Assembly (NCBI GenBank): GCA_020310875.1
Contig: CM035415.1
Location: forward strand, 195,114,432-195,178,431
Direction of reading: 5' to 3'
DNA: 64,000 nucleotides
Source: Ceratopteris richardii
Taxonomy: Eukaryota; Streptophyta; Polypodiopsida; Polypodiales; Pteridaceae
This document shows, one piece after another, positions 20,940 through 30,790 of this stretch (positions are counted from its first letter, which is position 1; every line of letters starts with the position of its first letter). The translations under genes and the position numbers were made by a program. The notes beneath the pieces are model-generated. The model saw only the letters and a list, made by a program, of their open reading frames with translations. It searched no databases and was not told the DNA's origin.

Positions 20940-21237
20940 AAGTAGGCCGGACACTAGGTATGGAGAGGGCCACTAGCTAGTCAAAAACTATAAAAGGAGC
21001 TAGAGAGCTCATTTTTGGGGAGAACAAATTGTATTTTGAACTAAAGAAGAGCTCTTGTAATTGTGTTTTGATCTTAATCAAAGCTTCAATTGTCTCACTC
21101 TTTGTTCTTACGTGTGTGCATGTGTGTGTGTATGTGTGTGCATGCTTGTGTGCTTCTCCATCACCACTTGTGCACATCACTTGCTTGAGGTCTTCATACC
21201 ATTCTCATGTCTTCCCGGATTGACAATAGGAGCGAAA
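20940..21237 (+). repeat. Truncated LTR of element B2
   Basis: Similarity to the D LTR starts at TAGGCCGGACACTAGG and covers only the promoter-to-3' part, with TATAAAAG at 20989-20996 and the GTGTGTG-rich end. The first 370 or so bases are missing. The end is GCGAAA rather than GCTACA. Confidence 0.8.
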
Positions 21238-21245
21238 CCAAATTT

Positions 21246-21263
21246 TGGCATTGTTGTCACGGA
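21246..21263 (+). promoter_or_regulatory. Degraded primer binding site of B2 (tRNA-Asp type)
   Basis: TGGCATTGTTGTCACGGA matches the intact site of D (TGGCGCCGTTGCCGGGGA) at 12 of 18 positions. Five of the six changes are C-to-T or G-to-A, as expected of methylation-driven decay. Confidence 0.8.
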
Positions 21264-21579
21264 TTGAGCTTTGAGGACGAGTGTATGAAGGTAAGACATA
21301 GAGTAGAGGCATTGGAAGAGTAGGTAAGCATTTTCTTTTACTTGATTTTACCTTCCTCTTCACTTCTAAAAACCATATCCATTCATCATCATCCTCACCA
21401 CTACGGCCATATACCTCCATCTCCATTCGTTTCCTCATTTCGAGTTGAGAGCGAGAGCTAGAAAGAGCTTGTATGCGCACTTGTTTTCTGTGTTTTCTTG
21501 AGTCTTCTTGCAGGTACCACTTCCATAGCAGCTGCAATAGCTCCACCAGGTGAGAAAATTGATTGTGCAAGTCCCAAGG

Positions 21580-22170
21580 CATTGACCTCTGTCAATCGCA
21601 ATCGACAAAAAAGTTTGAACTTTGGTAAAACAAAGTGCACCACCACAATATACATGACTAGCACATTCTAAATCACTAATCATAGTTAAAAAATTCCTTA
21701 ATTCTCTATCAATCGTGATCAATAGCCATGATGGAAACCTCTGTCAATTGCGATTGATACCATCGATCGCGATCAACAGCCATGATCGACATAGCTGATC
21801 GACAGACCCTGTCAATCACGACTGACCCATCGATCATGATCGATAGCCACGACAGATTGCCACATAAGCCTCTGTCAGTCGCAATTGATATCGTCGATTG
21901 TGACCGTCATGATTGACACAATAAATCACATGTCGACGTGTTCATCGCGACAGTCACACCCACGATTGATTAAAATTACGCCAGAATTTATAGAAAAAGT
22001 GGCAATCGTGATTGATACCGTCGATCCCGATTCACAACCCTCACGATCGACTCTGTCGATCGTGACTGAAACCATCAATCATGATTGACACATTGATCGC
22101 AATTGACACCCATGACGGAAAGCTCTGTCCATCGCGATTGACAGCTGTGTCGATTGCGATTGACAGGCAT
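21580..22170 (+). repeat. Palindromic short-repeat array in the leader of B2
   Basis: Units such as CTGTCAATCGCGATTGACAG-like words and GATCGTGATTGACA recur at irregular spacing, many mutated (TCGCGA to TCACGA or TTGCGA). The word family is the same as in D. It ends at TTTTCGGCCAAATTTTTAGGG, which is also found just after the D array. Confidence 0.85.
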
Positions 22171-22494
22171 TTTCGGCCAAATTTTTAGGGCTTTTAATTT
22201 TCAAAATTTTGGCAAAGTTGGGAATACAGTTCAAGCAATTGGTGCGTAGTGAGGCCCCTGAGGGAATAACTAGAGAGATCCTATTTGCTTGTTAGCCTGT
22301 TTTAACCCTATTTTAACCCCAGTTACTTGAACTATCATAAATTCTTCATACGAACTCGGTTTCTAGTAAAACTAATACATGGAGTTATAGATAGGGTATT
22401 TTGAAGTTGACCTTCTACAGGGGTGAGATAGTTGAGGGATCTCTAAGGGAAACAGTTAAAGTTAAATCTTGAGCTAACTGTGGGTATGTTACAG

Positions 22495-22658
22495 GTCCAT
22501 TCTCCTATCCAATGGAATCCTATTCATAGAGCCAAAGATGATACAGAGTCTGTGCACTTCATAGGATCAGGATCCTCATGGATGCATGAAGACACTCACT
22601 TATGGATGTGTAAAGTGGCAGGAGAAGAGGAGAAGAGAGAAAAAGCCAAAGAGATAGG
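22495..22658 (+). pseudogene. pol: Element B2 gag-pol remnant
   Basis: About 55 codons (QWNPIHRAKDDTESVH ... WMHEDTHLWMCKVAG) match D at about 53760-53910 nearly residue for residue, the segment between first protease and RT. Upstream it is fused directly to leader sequence ending GTTACAG. Downstream it is cut by the E LTR at 22659. Everything that encodes gag and the first protease is missing. Confidence 0.85.
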
Positions 22659-23737
22659 TGTTGGTGCATTTTACCCAAGCCTACATGCTTGATATATTTT
22701 ATATCATCCTCATTTGTAACTCACATGAGTAGTCATGTGAACACCTCTTGTAAAAGAGTTCATTTTTATCTCTTGTATTTGGAAAAAGAAAAAAGGAAAA
22801 GGATGGCTTACCTCATGCATGATGTAAAAGCAAATTCATGGCTATAACTACCAAAATCACGAATTTTTGAGCTGAGGGAATATCTCCTAACTTTGGGGAT
22901 CACTTTTAGGTGGAGCCATTCGAATTCGAATTCAAAACTCCCTCCAAGAATAGCTATAAAAGGAGCAAGAAGGAAGAGGCGATTAGAAAGCCTTGTACGT
23001 GACCACTTCATGTCATTTTGTGGAGATTGAAGAGATTACTCCATAGCTCTATCATTCTACTCCCATTGTGCAAATATTCATTGCCAATGTGGTTGTAATC
23101 ATATGTGAATCTATACATTTATCATCATCTACTTCTCTGTTTTGTTCTCTGCTATACTCACTCAGAGCAGTAACTTCAGAAGGTCATATCTCGAGTTCTA
23201 CTGAATCTTTTTCAGTGATTTAACTTGCGTTGGATATCTTGTACTGTCTACTTTGTGCATATAAATTTTCAAGATCATTGGATTAATAATGTTGGAGACA
23301 TCTACATTTTACTGCTTACTGGTCTATCTTTGTAGAGCCCCGAGAATTGTGGGGAGGTTCCAGAAATTGTTGAAACTTGTTCTCAGTGCTCAGTACATCA
23401 TTTGAAGTGTTTTAACTTGGATTGATAATCTTGCTAAGTCTATTTGCTATGCCCAAAAGGAATGTTTCAAATTCTTACCAGGTTGAGAGCACTGTTCATT
23501 TTTTCCAGCAGGTGTATGTCCAAAAATAGCAAATTTTAGGAGCTAGTCATTTCGCAACTAGTCTGTCTTGACTTAAACTTTTGGGATACATGTTCCAAAG
23601 TACTTGGCTGATATTTTGGTGGATTTAGGAAGCTCAAAGGGTCTATTAATCAACTTTGAAGTCTTAGTTGGCTGGTGTGAAGCTGGTTGTAGCGGCACCT
23701 ACTCATCTTTGGATTGCATCCACCATCTCTCTTCACA
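22659..23737 (+). repeat. 5' LTR of copia element E
   Basis: It begins TGTTGGTGCATT after the flank ATAGG and ends ...CTTCACA one base before the primer site. TATAAAA at 22955-22961 is a likely promoter. The 3' copy lies beyond the window, so the end is set by the primer site. Confidence 0.85.
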
Positions 23738-23738
23738 G

Positions 23739-23750
23739 TGGTATCAGAGC
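23739..23750 (+). promoter_or_regulatory. Primer binding site of E (initiator tRNA-Met)
   Basis: TGGTATCAGAGC is the standard plant copia primer site complementary to the 3' end of initiator tRNA-Met. It lies 13 bases before the gag ATG. Confidence 0.95.
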
Positions 23751-23763
23751 ATAGTCAAGCAAC

Positions 23764-24911
23764 ATGGGAGATGGATTTCCATCAACAATTGACAAATTGG
23801 ATCGAAACAACTACCCGGCATGGTCTCTAAGGATGGAGGCTTACCTTCAAGGGAGGAATCTATATGGATTCATATCCGGAGATGAAGCAATGCCAACCAT
23901 GAGGAACAAAGGGCAACCATCACATGAAGAAGTGGAAGGACTTTCAAATTGGTGTTCAAAGGATGCACTTGCAAGGTCTTATATTCTAAACTCAATCTCT
24001 GATTTTCTTTTACCTCATGTCAAGGGATGCAAGACATCAAGAGAGAACTGGAATGCACTTGCTTCTTTCTTCTCTTCCAACACTCGAGCAGGGAAGAACC
24101 AATTGTGGATGGAGTTCACAACAATGAAGAAAAGCCCGAAGCAAAATGTGACTGATTATGTCACAAAGATGAAGGAGATTTCCGACCAACTTGGAAGCAT
24201 TGGAGAGGTAATTGACGAGGAGCAAATCATAAGACAAATCATGAATGGAATCAAAGCAGACGACAAGTGGGAGTCATTCACAATAGCCATGGATTTATAC
24301 ATGGATATGCATGTACCCGACCTCAACACACTCATGGGCCAACTCTTCACTCATGAAGCAAAGATTAGCAAAGGTGGTGAGTCCTCAAGAGGTAATCAAA
24401 CTTCTGCCTTATATTTTGATAAAGCTAAGGTCAAGGACAAGTCAAAGAATAGGAAGAATGAAGATGAAGGTAGCTCTTTCCAAGCAAACTTTGCAGGTAG
24501 AGGAAGAGCTAGAGGAAGAGGCAGAAGTGGAAAGCAAGGCAGGGGGAGATTCCAATCATCTCAACCTTGCAACATATGTGGCTTATCTAACCATACCACT
24601 GAAGAATGTTTCAGAAATCCAAGGAACTCAAGAGGAAGAGGATTCAATAGAGGTGGCTATGGATCAAATAGAGGTAGATCCAATGGAGGCTACAACAACA
24701 ACTACTACTACAACAACAATTACAACAACAACAACTATCAAAGTGGCCATAGAGGAAGAAGAGATTACAATAACTATGCAGAGGACCAAAGTCAAGAATA
24801 TTCATTATTGATTATGAATCTATCAACGAAGAAGGGTAAGGATGATGATCACATATTTTACATTGATTCGGGATGCTCGAACCATGTAGCAGGAAATGTG
24901 GCTTTACTTTC
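23764..24911 (+). CDS. gag: Element E gag and start of protease (interrupted by C)
   Basis: The copia gag starts MGDGFPSTIDKLDRNNYPAW, with the N-terminal and UBN2-type regions typical of copia Gag, then an RG-rich segment, a zinc knuckle CNICGLSNHTTEEC near 24570 and an Asn/Tyr-rich stretch from simple AAC repeats (about 24690-24750). The protease begins at IDSGCSNHVAGN near 24863. Element C is inserted four residues later. The frame resumes exactly at 39031, so the insertion alone broke it. Confidence 0.9.
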
Positions 24912-25743
24912 TGTTTTGTTTTGGACTCCAAGTTGTCCTCTCCAATCATGAAGTAACAAAGAATCAACAAATCATCTTTATTTTGTCAATCCTAGGAATA
25001 TCCATAAGACCACAGCCCCTTCAAGATAATAGATTCAAGGAAATAAGAGATTGATGGCTGGATTGCTGAGAGAAATTGAAGATGAAGAGAAAATCTTGAG
25101 TTTACCATAACTAAGGCAAATCTCCATCATTTTCTATGTTCTTTATGTCAAAACCATGCCATTTCATTAGCAGAATACAAATATGAACTCAAAATTGAAA
25201 AATATCACCTGTATCACAAAGACGAGACAATCGCGATTCTGTACCAACAGACGATTTTCACAATTTTGGAACTTCCTTCAGTCCTTTTCCACTCATTACA
25301 GCAATAGGTCTCTCTCTTCATACAACTTACTCAGTAATACACAAATGTGACTCACAAACCTCCATGATTAAGCAAGAGACAAGCTCACACATCAAAGGAA
25401 ATACACTCAACAGGAGAAAACACGATTTTTGCAGAAACTCTTTCTTCTCTATTGATAGCTTGAGCAAATGACTAACCAACCTCTCCAAAATAGAGAAAAT
25501 TGACTTATATACATTTTCAAGTGTCCCTTTTCACACTTGAAATTAGGTCTTTTTCTCTAATTTTCTAAAAAATGCTATCTAAGAGTTTCTAAAAATTCTA
25601 CAAAAATTACATGAGATCCTCAACCACATAAGGAAGACTCTTCCTTATTTTTACAACCATTGCATAAAAATTTTACAAGTTTTTTGACTTTTTACTAATT
25701 TTTTTACATCAAAAATGCTTTTCCAAGAATACACCTTCCAACA
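24912..25743 (-). repeat. 3' LTR of element C
   Basis: It spans TGTTTTG...CCAACA on the plus strand with TSD CTTTC at 24907-24911. A TATA-like TATATAAG lies on the minus strand at 25511-25504. It contains TCGCGATT and ACGATTTT words like the leader array. Confidence 0.95.
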
Positions 25744-25780
25744 TCCTTCCCCTCCTAAGCCTTTCGGCTCCTGACGAAAG
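25744..25780 (-). promoter_or_regulatory. Stem-loop and polypurine tract of element C
   Basis: On the minus strand CTTTCG and CGAAAG pair around TCAGGAGC (25780-25761). The tract CTTAGGAGGGGAAGGA runs to the LTR. The stem sequence differs from that of A, B and D while position and pairing are kept. Confidence 0.75.
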
Positions 25781-25934
25781 ATTTTTCTGATCCTCTACTT
25801 TGGTCACTTTTCTTCATTTCTTCTTTCTTTGATATACCTGTGACAGTAAATCATGGCTTTTTCTTTCTGTTACATTCAAATTGTTGACCATCTCGAACAA
25901 AGCTTTTCTCCATTGTATCGCAGCTTCAGGTTTG

Positions 25935-28900
25935 TCAATAAAAGTCCTTTTTCAAATATTCTGTATAAGCAGCTTCATAGGCAGTAAGTCTTGCTTTTGT
26001 AACAACAGATAAGTTTCCAAAAATTTCTGACTCCCTTTCAAAGAATCCATAATCAAAAGCATCTTCAAATATTTGCAAAAAATGACTGCCCAAAAATATT
26101 ATTCTACTGTAGTAGGCCATCAAACAAATCCTGTCTGGTGTCTCACTCAAATCAAACAAAAGAGCATCTGTTGGCGAATTAAAACCTATGTAGTTCAAAA
26201 TTCTAACATCTGTATCAGTGTAGGTCTCTATACAGGCTAGAATCAACCTCATTATTCTGACAAGTAATATACAAGCCGGATCATTAACATCTTTATATGT
26301 TGTTAAAACTAACTCAGCAGTGTTCACCATGTAACTTTTTGTAGGCCAAGTTCCTACCTTTAAACCTGCTATTTTTGGAAAGTTCAGCCATTTTGCTGGA
26401 ATCTGCCCTGTTTTTCTTCTTTCCCAAAAAACAGTCCATTCTCTTCTTCTGGCAACTGGGCAATAAGCTGGGTTGATCTTTAAATGCAAAGGTGCCTCTT
26501 TCCAGATTTTCCTACATTCCTTATTGGCATCCAACCACTTATTTCTCCATTTAGGATTTGCTCTTTCAAATAACTCCTTCGTGACATTAATATCTTCTTC
26601 ATACTCAAGGTATTTGTTTGGAGATAGCCCTACTCTGGCCAATTGATAATTCTTTATACTCTCCAAAATCATACAGAAAGGTATTCCCAATCCATCTGCA
26701 GCCCAATGATGCTGATCTGGATTAATGCCTTTATTCAGAGCAAAGGTAACTATTTGATCTTCATACTCATCATGCATTTTTCTGATAAATTCCATTCTTG
26801 ACTCTCTATTGGTCAATAATTTCTGGACAAAATCTTCAGAATACTTTTCCTCTGTTTCTTTGGCTGCTGGTTCCTTGTTCTCTTGTTCCCTGTCAAAATC
26901 CCCTGTTTCATATTCCCTTTTATCTGTATCTTCTGCCTGTACTTGATCTTGAATTTCTTCTTGAACTTTTGATTTCTCCAACTGTTTCTGTAATTCTTCT
27001 ATAGTCATCATTGAACTTTTGTTCTGAGCTGCCCATAACTCCTTTTCCTTCCTCCACTCATTTCTTTCTTTCTCCATCTTTGTTTGCCATTCACTTCTTT
27101 CCTTCTCTACCTCCATATGTAATTGATGATACCCTCTCATTGATGTGGCAGCATGAGTGTTTGCCTGTTTCTCCATTTCTTTGGCCTCTTTTAATTCTAT
27201 TTGAAGTCTTTGAATTTCTTTATGCAGCTCTTCCTTTTCTTCCTCTATCAATTGAACAGGTTTACCTCCATCTTGTAGTTGACCTTCTTCTAACAATACT
27301 TTATTAATCTCTTCATGTGCTCTAGTCAGAATTTGATAGGATGTTTGTAAAGTTCTGTATCTTCCTCCTAGGGCTTTTAGTTCCATTTCCATTTTGGCAT
27401 TCTGCTCTGATAACTTTACACTCTTTTCTTCCAAATATTGGATCCTGTTCTGCTTCTGAACCTCAGCTTCTTCCAAAGCAATGATTCTATTGATATATTC
27501 TTCATTCCTTTCCTTCATTACCCTTAATTGCTCTGTCATCTGCTCTTTTTCCCTCTTGTGTTCTTTGATAATTAAACTTCCTTTTTCAAATTCTGATTCA
27601 GCCACCATTCCTGATATGATCATATTTCTGCTAGATGGTCTGAACTGTTCAATGTTGCTCATAATTATTTGACAAGCTGATCTTATATTTTTGGGTATTC
27701 TTTCCAACCCTACTTCTATTTCTGTCTGTCTAACTTCAATTTGCTTATCTTCTTTACCCACATCATCTTCTTCTGCTGCTGTTTCATCTTCTATGTCCTG
27801 AATGTCTTGTTCTTCATAACTGTGATCATCATTCTTTGTATCCTGATTGGTATCATCCTCTTCATAAACTAGTGCTTTGTCATTTGCACTCTTCTGCTCT
27901 GAAAAATCTGAAGCCCTCTTCTTTTCTAATGACTTCTTTTCTTCCAATACTTGTTGCTTCTCTGTAAAGAGCTGGTCTCCCTTAGTTTGTATCTCCTTCT
28001 CTTGTGTTAGGGTTTCCTGACTTCTGTTTGAGTCCTTTCCAACAAGAGTTTTTTGAACTTTCCTGAGTTGCTCTTCCTGTTCCTGTTTTTCCTGAACTTC
28101 AACTGATTCAATTTCTTTTGTACAAGCAACCTGGTCATTACTTTTCTCATTTGTGTATTCTTGATCTTGCTCCTCAATGTCCATAAAATCTGCTTCTACC
28201 TCTTGTTCTTGATCATTCTTAGATGTAAATTCCCCACTGCTTTTTATATCCTGCAGCACATCCTTTATACTTTGAACAATTCCTTCCTCCATTACTTGTC
28301 CCAAGACCTCTTGAGCATTCTTTTCTGGTTCTAACTTCTTGCTTTCCTGTTCTTCAGATGCATCCTTCTGCTGATTATTTGAACTGTCGAATACCTTCTT
28401 TGCTAGTTCCTCTAAACTTGCAGTCAATCTTGCATTCAATTGGAATTGTGTCTGTGAAGGTTTGGTCCATATTGAATTTTCATCAACATTCATTATTCCA
28501 GAGCTATCTTCATCTCTCTTCTGGTTTTCCTCTTCTGTCATTCTTGCCTTTCCTTTTAACAGCCTTCTTTTTTCTTCAGCACTCATCTGTGGAACTATTT
28601 CCTCCTGTGTCTGCTTCTCTTGAGATTTCTTACTTGAATCCTCAGGTGTCTTCAGCTTCTCTGTGGCCTCTGTAACCGCATTAGGAGTATTTGGTATTGA
28701 AAGATTTAGACTTTTTAACAAGAAGCTTTCAATATCACTATCTGAATCAGATGAGAATCGTGAGGATCCTCCTACTTCTTGTTCTGTAGACTTTGATACT
28801 TCCTTTACCATGATTAGCTTCTGTGTTTCTTTTGTAATTACTTGTTCCATTTCTTTTATCACAGGTTCATCTGCCATTTTTCCTTTCCCTTTCTTTATCA

Positions 28901-30320
28901 TCTTCTTCTTTTGGACAGGTTTCCTTGGCATCTTCTTTTTCACTATCATAGTAGTCCTGGCCTCTGGAGGTCCTTGCAACTCCTTGAAGTATGCCAGCAA
29001 TTCTACCTCCTTCTTCACAAATATCTCTTCAGTTTCGGCTGCCATCATTTCTTCATGTAATGCTTCATAGTGCTCCACCTCTTCTTGGATCCAATCTGTA
29101 GCTTTGCATGAAAAATCTTCCAACATTTTTTGATATTGTGCCTCATATATAGCTCTTTTGTTATTTCCTTGAATGAGATAAGTATAAAGTTGTTCTTTAC
29201 TTGTCTGCGGAGGGTGAGGTTCACTGGAGGATTGTACCTTTTTCTGTGCTGCCACCTGTTCCTCTCTTGTTTCTTCTGCCTGTTCTAATTCTACTTTTCT
29301 GGGGTCCAACTTTCTTTTCTTTACTGGAATCACTTCCTCAGATATTACTTTTCTCTTCATTCCTGTTCCCCTCATGCGAGTTTGTCCTTCTGATTCTTTT
29401 CCAAGTGCTTTTCTTGGGGGACTTTTGATTCCTGGCATCAGATTTTTGAAGTACTGTGCTTCAGGAGCTAACTTTAACTGTTCTTCCATTCCTAGAACAT
29501 GATAAATGATTCTTGTCAAATACTGGGCTCCATTCATGAATTTCTTCTGCTCCCAATGTTTTGCTGCCTCCTTCAGCTGTTCATGGATGTATGGTGAGAC
29601 ATCCATCACCCCAAATGGCTTGGTTCTATCTTTGTTATTGAACATCAATAGAGTTACTGACTTATGAGGCATGGTGTACCTTGGTAATTTTGGAAAACAA
29701 AAGAACTGCAAGAACATTCTTATAGCATATTCTTCATTTTCTCTTCCCTTGAAGTCAGTGAACTTTACATATCCAGTGTAAGTCTCCTTATTCTTCTTGA
29801 CAAAACTTTGGTCCAGTTTGGTGCCCATTGGATAGAACTGTAAGGCGGCTCTGATATGTTCTGCTTTGATAACTATCCGTACCTCCTGATTGTCCTTGTT
29901 CTTCACTTTGCATCTGAAGTAGGCATCATTACCTTTTCCCACTTCCTCTAAACTACCCATCACTTGTGCTACTCTTTCAAAGTCAATAAAGAAAATAGGT
30001 TCTTCCAAGAGCTTGTGCAATCCCACAGCTTTCCATCTCTTGAGGTTGACAGAAGTTTTCTGAAACCTGTAAAATTCCTGGCACAGCATAGTGTACTTAT
30101 ATCCTCCCACTGCTACTGTGAAGATATGCTGTCCTATTACTCCCAGAATTTCTTTAAGTTCTTTTGCTATTTTTTCAGCTTCTGGGATTTCTTGGTCTTC
30201 ATCTGATTCTAAGTCCACTTGTTCTTCAGCTGCATCACTATCCAAAAACCAGTGTCCTCTGGACAAAGTCACTGAATCAGCTTTGAAGTCATGGATTGTC
30301 AACTCCTTTGCATTCACCAT
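25935..30320 (-). CDS. Element C ORF3 homologue: large coiled-coil protein of unknown function
   Basis: The frame opens at 30380, but the Met at 30320 (MVNAKELTIHDF) is preferred because it aligns with the starts in A and D and follows a candidate splice acceptor, giving 1461 residues. The order is an N-terminal domain (GHWFLDSDAAEEQ, about residues 25-300), MRGTGMKRK, a very long Lys/Glu/Gln-rich region with predicted coiled coil (about 430-1130), and a C-terminal domain with NPAYCPVARRREW near 26465 and FEDAFDYGFFERESEIF near 26050. It has no stop. No signal peptide or clear membrane helix is visible. Retention in an element that lost RT suggests a role needed in cis or for the particle. 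The biochemical function is unknown. Confidence 0.85.
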   Translation of the reverse strand: MVNAKELTIHDFKADSVTLSRGHWFLDSDAAEEQVDLESDEDQEIPEAEKIAKELKEILGVIGQHIFTVAVGGYKYTMLCQEFYRFQKTSVNLKRWKAVGLHKLLEEPIFFIDFERVAQVMGSLEEVGKGNDAYFRCKVKNKDNQEVRIVIKAEHIRAALQFYPMGTKLDQSFVKKNKETYTGYVKFTDFKGRENEEYAIRMFLQFFCFPKLPRYTMPHKSVTLLMFNNKDRTKPFGVMDVSPYIHEQLKEAAKHWEQKKFMNGAQYLTRIIYHVLGMEEQLKLAPEAQYFKNLMPGIKSPPRKALGKESEGQTRMRGTGMKRKVISEEVIPVKKRKLDPRKVELEQAEETREEQVAAQKKVQSSSEPHPPQTSKEQLYTYLIQGNNKRAIYEAQYQKMLEDFSCKATDWIQEEVEHYEALHEEMMAAETEEIFVKKEVELLAYFKELQGPPEARTTMIVKKKMPRKPVQKKKMIKKGKGKMADEPVIKEMEQVITKETQKLIMVKEVSKSTEQEVGGSSRFSSDSDSDIESFLLKSLNLSIPNTPNAVTEATEKLKTPEDSSKKSQEKQTQEEIVPQMSAEEKRRLLKGKARMTEEENQKRDEDSSGIMNVDENSIWTKPSQTQFQLNARLTASLEELAKKVFDSSNNQQKDASEEQESKKLEPEKNAQEVLGQVMEEGIVQSIKDVLQDIKSSGEFTSKNDQEQEVEADFMDIEEQDQEYTNEKSNDQVACTKEIESVEVQEKQEQEEQLRKVQKTLVGKDSNRSQETLTQEKEIQTKGDQLFTEKQQVLEEKKSLEKKRASDFSEQKSANDKALVYEEDDTNQDTKNDDHSYEEQDIQDIEDETAAEEDDVGKEDKQIEVRQTEIEVGLERIPKNIRSACQIIMSNIEQFRPSSRNMIISGMVAESEFEKGSLIIKEHKREKEQMTEQLRVMKERNEEYINRIIALEEAEVQKQNRIQYLEEKSVKLSEQNAKMEMELKALGGRYRTLQTSYQILTRAHEEINKVLLEEGQLQDGGKPVQLIEEEKEELHKEIQRLQIELKEAKEMEKQANTHAATSMRGYHQLHMEVEKERSEWQTKMEKERNEWRKEKELWAAQNKSSMMTIEELQKQLEKSKVQEEIQDQVQAEDTDKREYETGDFDREQENKEPAAKETEEKYSEDFVQKLLTNRESRMEFIRKMHDEYEDQIVTFALNKGINPDQHHWAADGLGIPFCMILESIKNYQLARVGLSPNKYLEYEEDINVTKELFERANPKWRNKWLDANKECRKIWKEAPLHLKINPAYCPVARRREWTVFWERRKTGQIPAKWLNFPKIAGLKVGTWPTKSYMVNTAELVLTTYKDVNDPACILLVRIMRLILACIETYTDTDVRILNYIGFNSPTDALLFDLSETPDRICLMAYYSRIIFLGSHFLQIFEDAFDYGFFERESEIFGNLSVVTKARLTAYEAAYTEYLKKDFY

Positions 30321-30790
30321 CCTGTATTTATATATAACAGAAAAGAAAATACTCCACCCACATGAGTCACAAGATTTCACAAGAAAATACTATATTATTC
30401 TGGAATGTTGCTGGCATATAAAAAATAAGAAAGACAAGTTCCAAGCAATTTTTGCTTTTTTCCAAGAGACTCAATTTTAAGTGAGCAACACAGGTGTAGC
30501 AAGACATCTAATGTGCTCTCTCCAATTGTCACTTCCTTGCTCAAAAAACAATTCCTGAATAGAGAGATGATGCTAGAAAAGATGATTAATGAAGAAACTT
30601 GAAAAAGTAGTGGTAAAAAAAAATGATCACAAAAAATTAAACAACAATAAGACAAAACAACTTTTTTCCATAATAAGTTACTCTTTCCCTCCCTATATCT
30701 TGCTTTGTGTTTTTTAATTTTAGAAAGAAAATCAAGAAAATAATATATATATATATATATATATATATTTTGTCTTCTTTCCTTCCCCTC
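30321..30790 (-). other. Spacer between ORF1 and ORF3 of element C with (AT)n and splice acceptor
   Basis: An (AT)13-type microsatellite lies at 30743-30768. Minus-strand TTTTCTTTTCTG followed by ATACAG ends at 30322, one base before the ORF3 ATG, and is a candidate 3' splice site. No gene is seen. Confidence 0.55.

Larger units (their letters stand above)
17079..20940 (-). mobile_element. Element B: deleted gypsy element with Argonaute-like insert
   Basis: Minus strand, read right to left: integrase zinc end and tail, second protease, W-x-P-K tail, an Argonaute-like fragment in place of ORF3, hairpin, polypurine tract and 3' LTR (17688 to 17079). It belongs to the family of D, judging by the LTR and near-identical integrase tail. 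RT, RNase H and the integrase core are missing. The right end stops abruptly at about 20940 against a plus-strand LTR of B2. The flank CACAA (17074-17078) would be one half of the target duplication. Confidence 0.85.
20940..22658 (+). mobile_element. Element B2: internally deleted gypsy element, interrupted by E
   Basis: Plus strand: truncated LTR (to 21237), degraded tRNA-Asp primer site, leader with palindrome array, then a jump into the gag-pol region that follows the first protease. It is cut at 22658 by copia element E (flank ATAGG, 22654-22658), so any remainder lies right of the window. It meets B head to head at about 20940, both being truncated there. Confidence 0.8.

Noticed and set aside
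26798..30480. Plus-strand hydrophobic ORFs opposite ORF3 of C
   Set aside because: They are antisense shadows of a Lys/Glu-rich coding strand, which reads as Phe/Leu/Ser-rich on the other strand.
30743..30768. (AT)n run as a possible origin or promoter
   Set aside because: A plain microsatellite in the spacer of C; nothing else supports a function.
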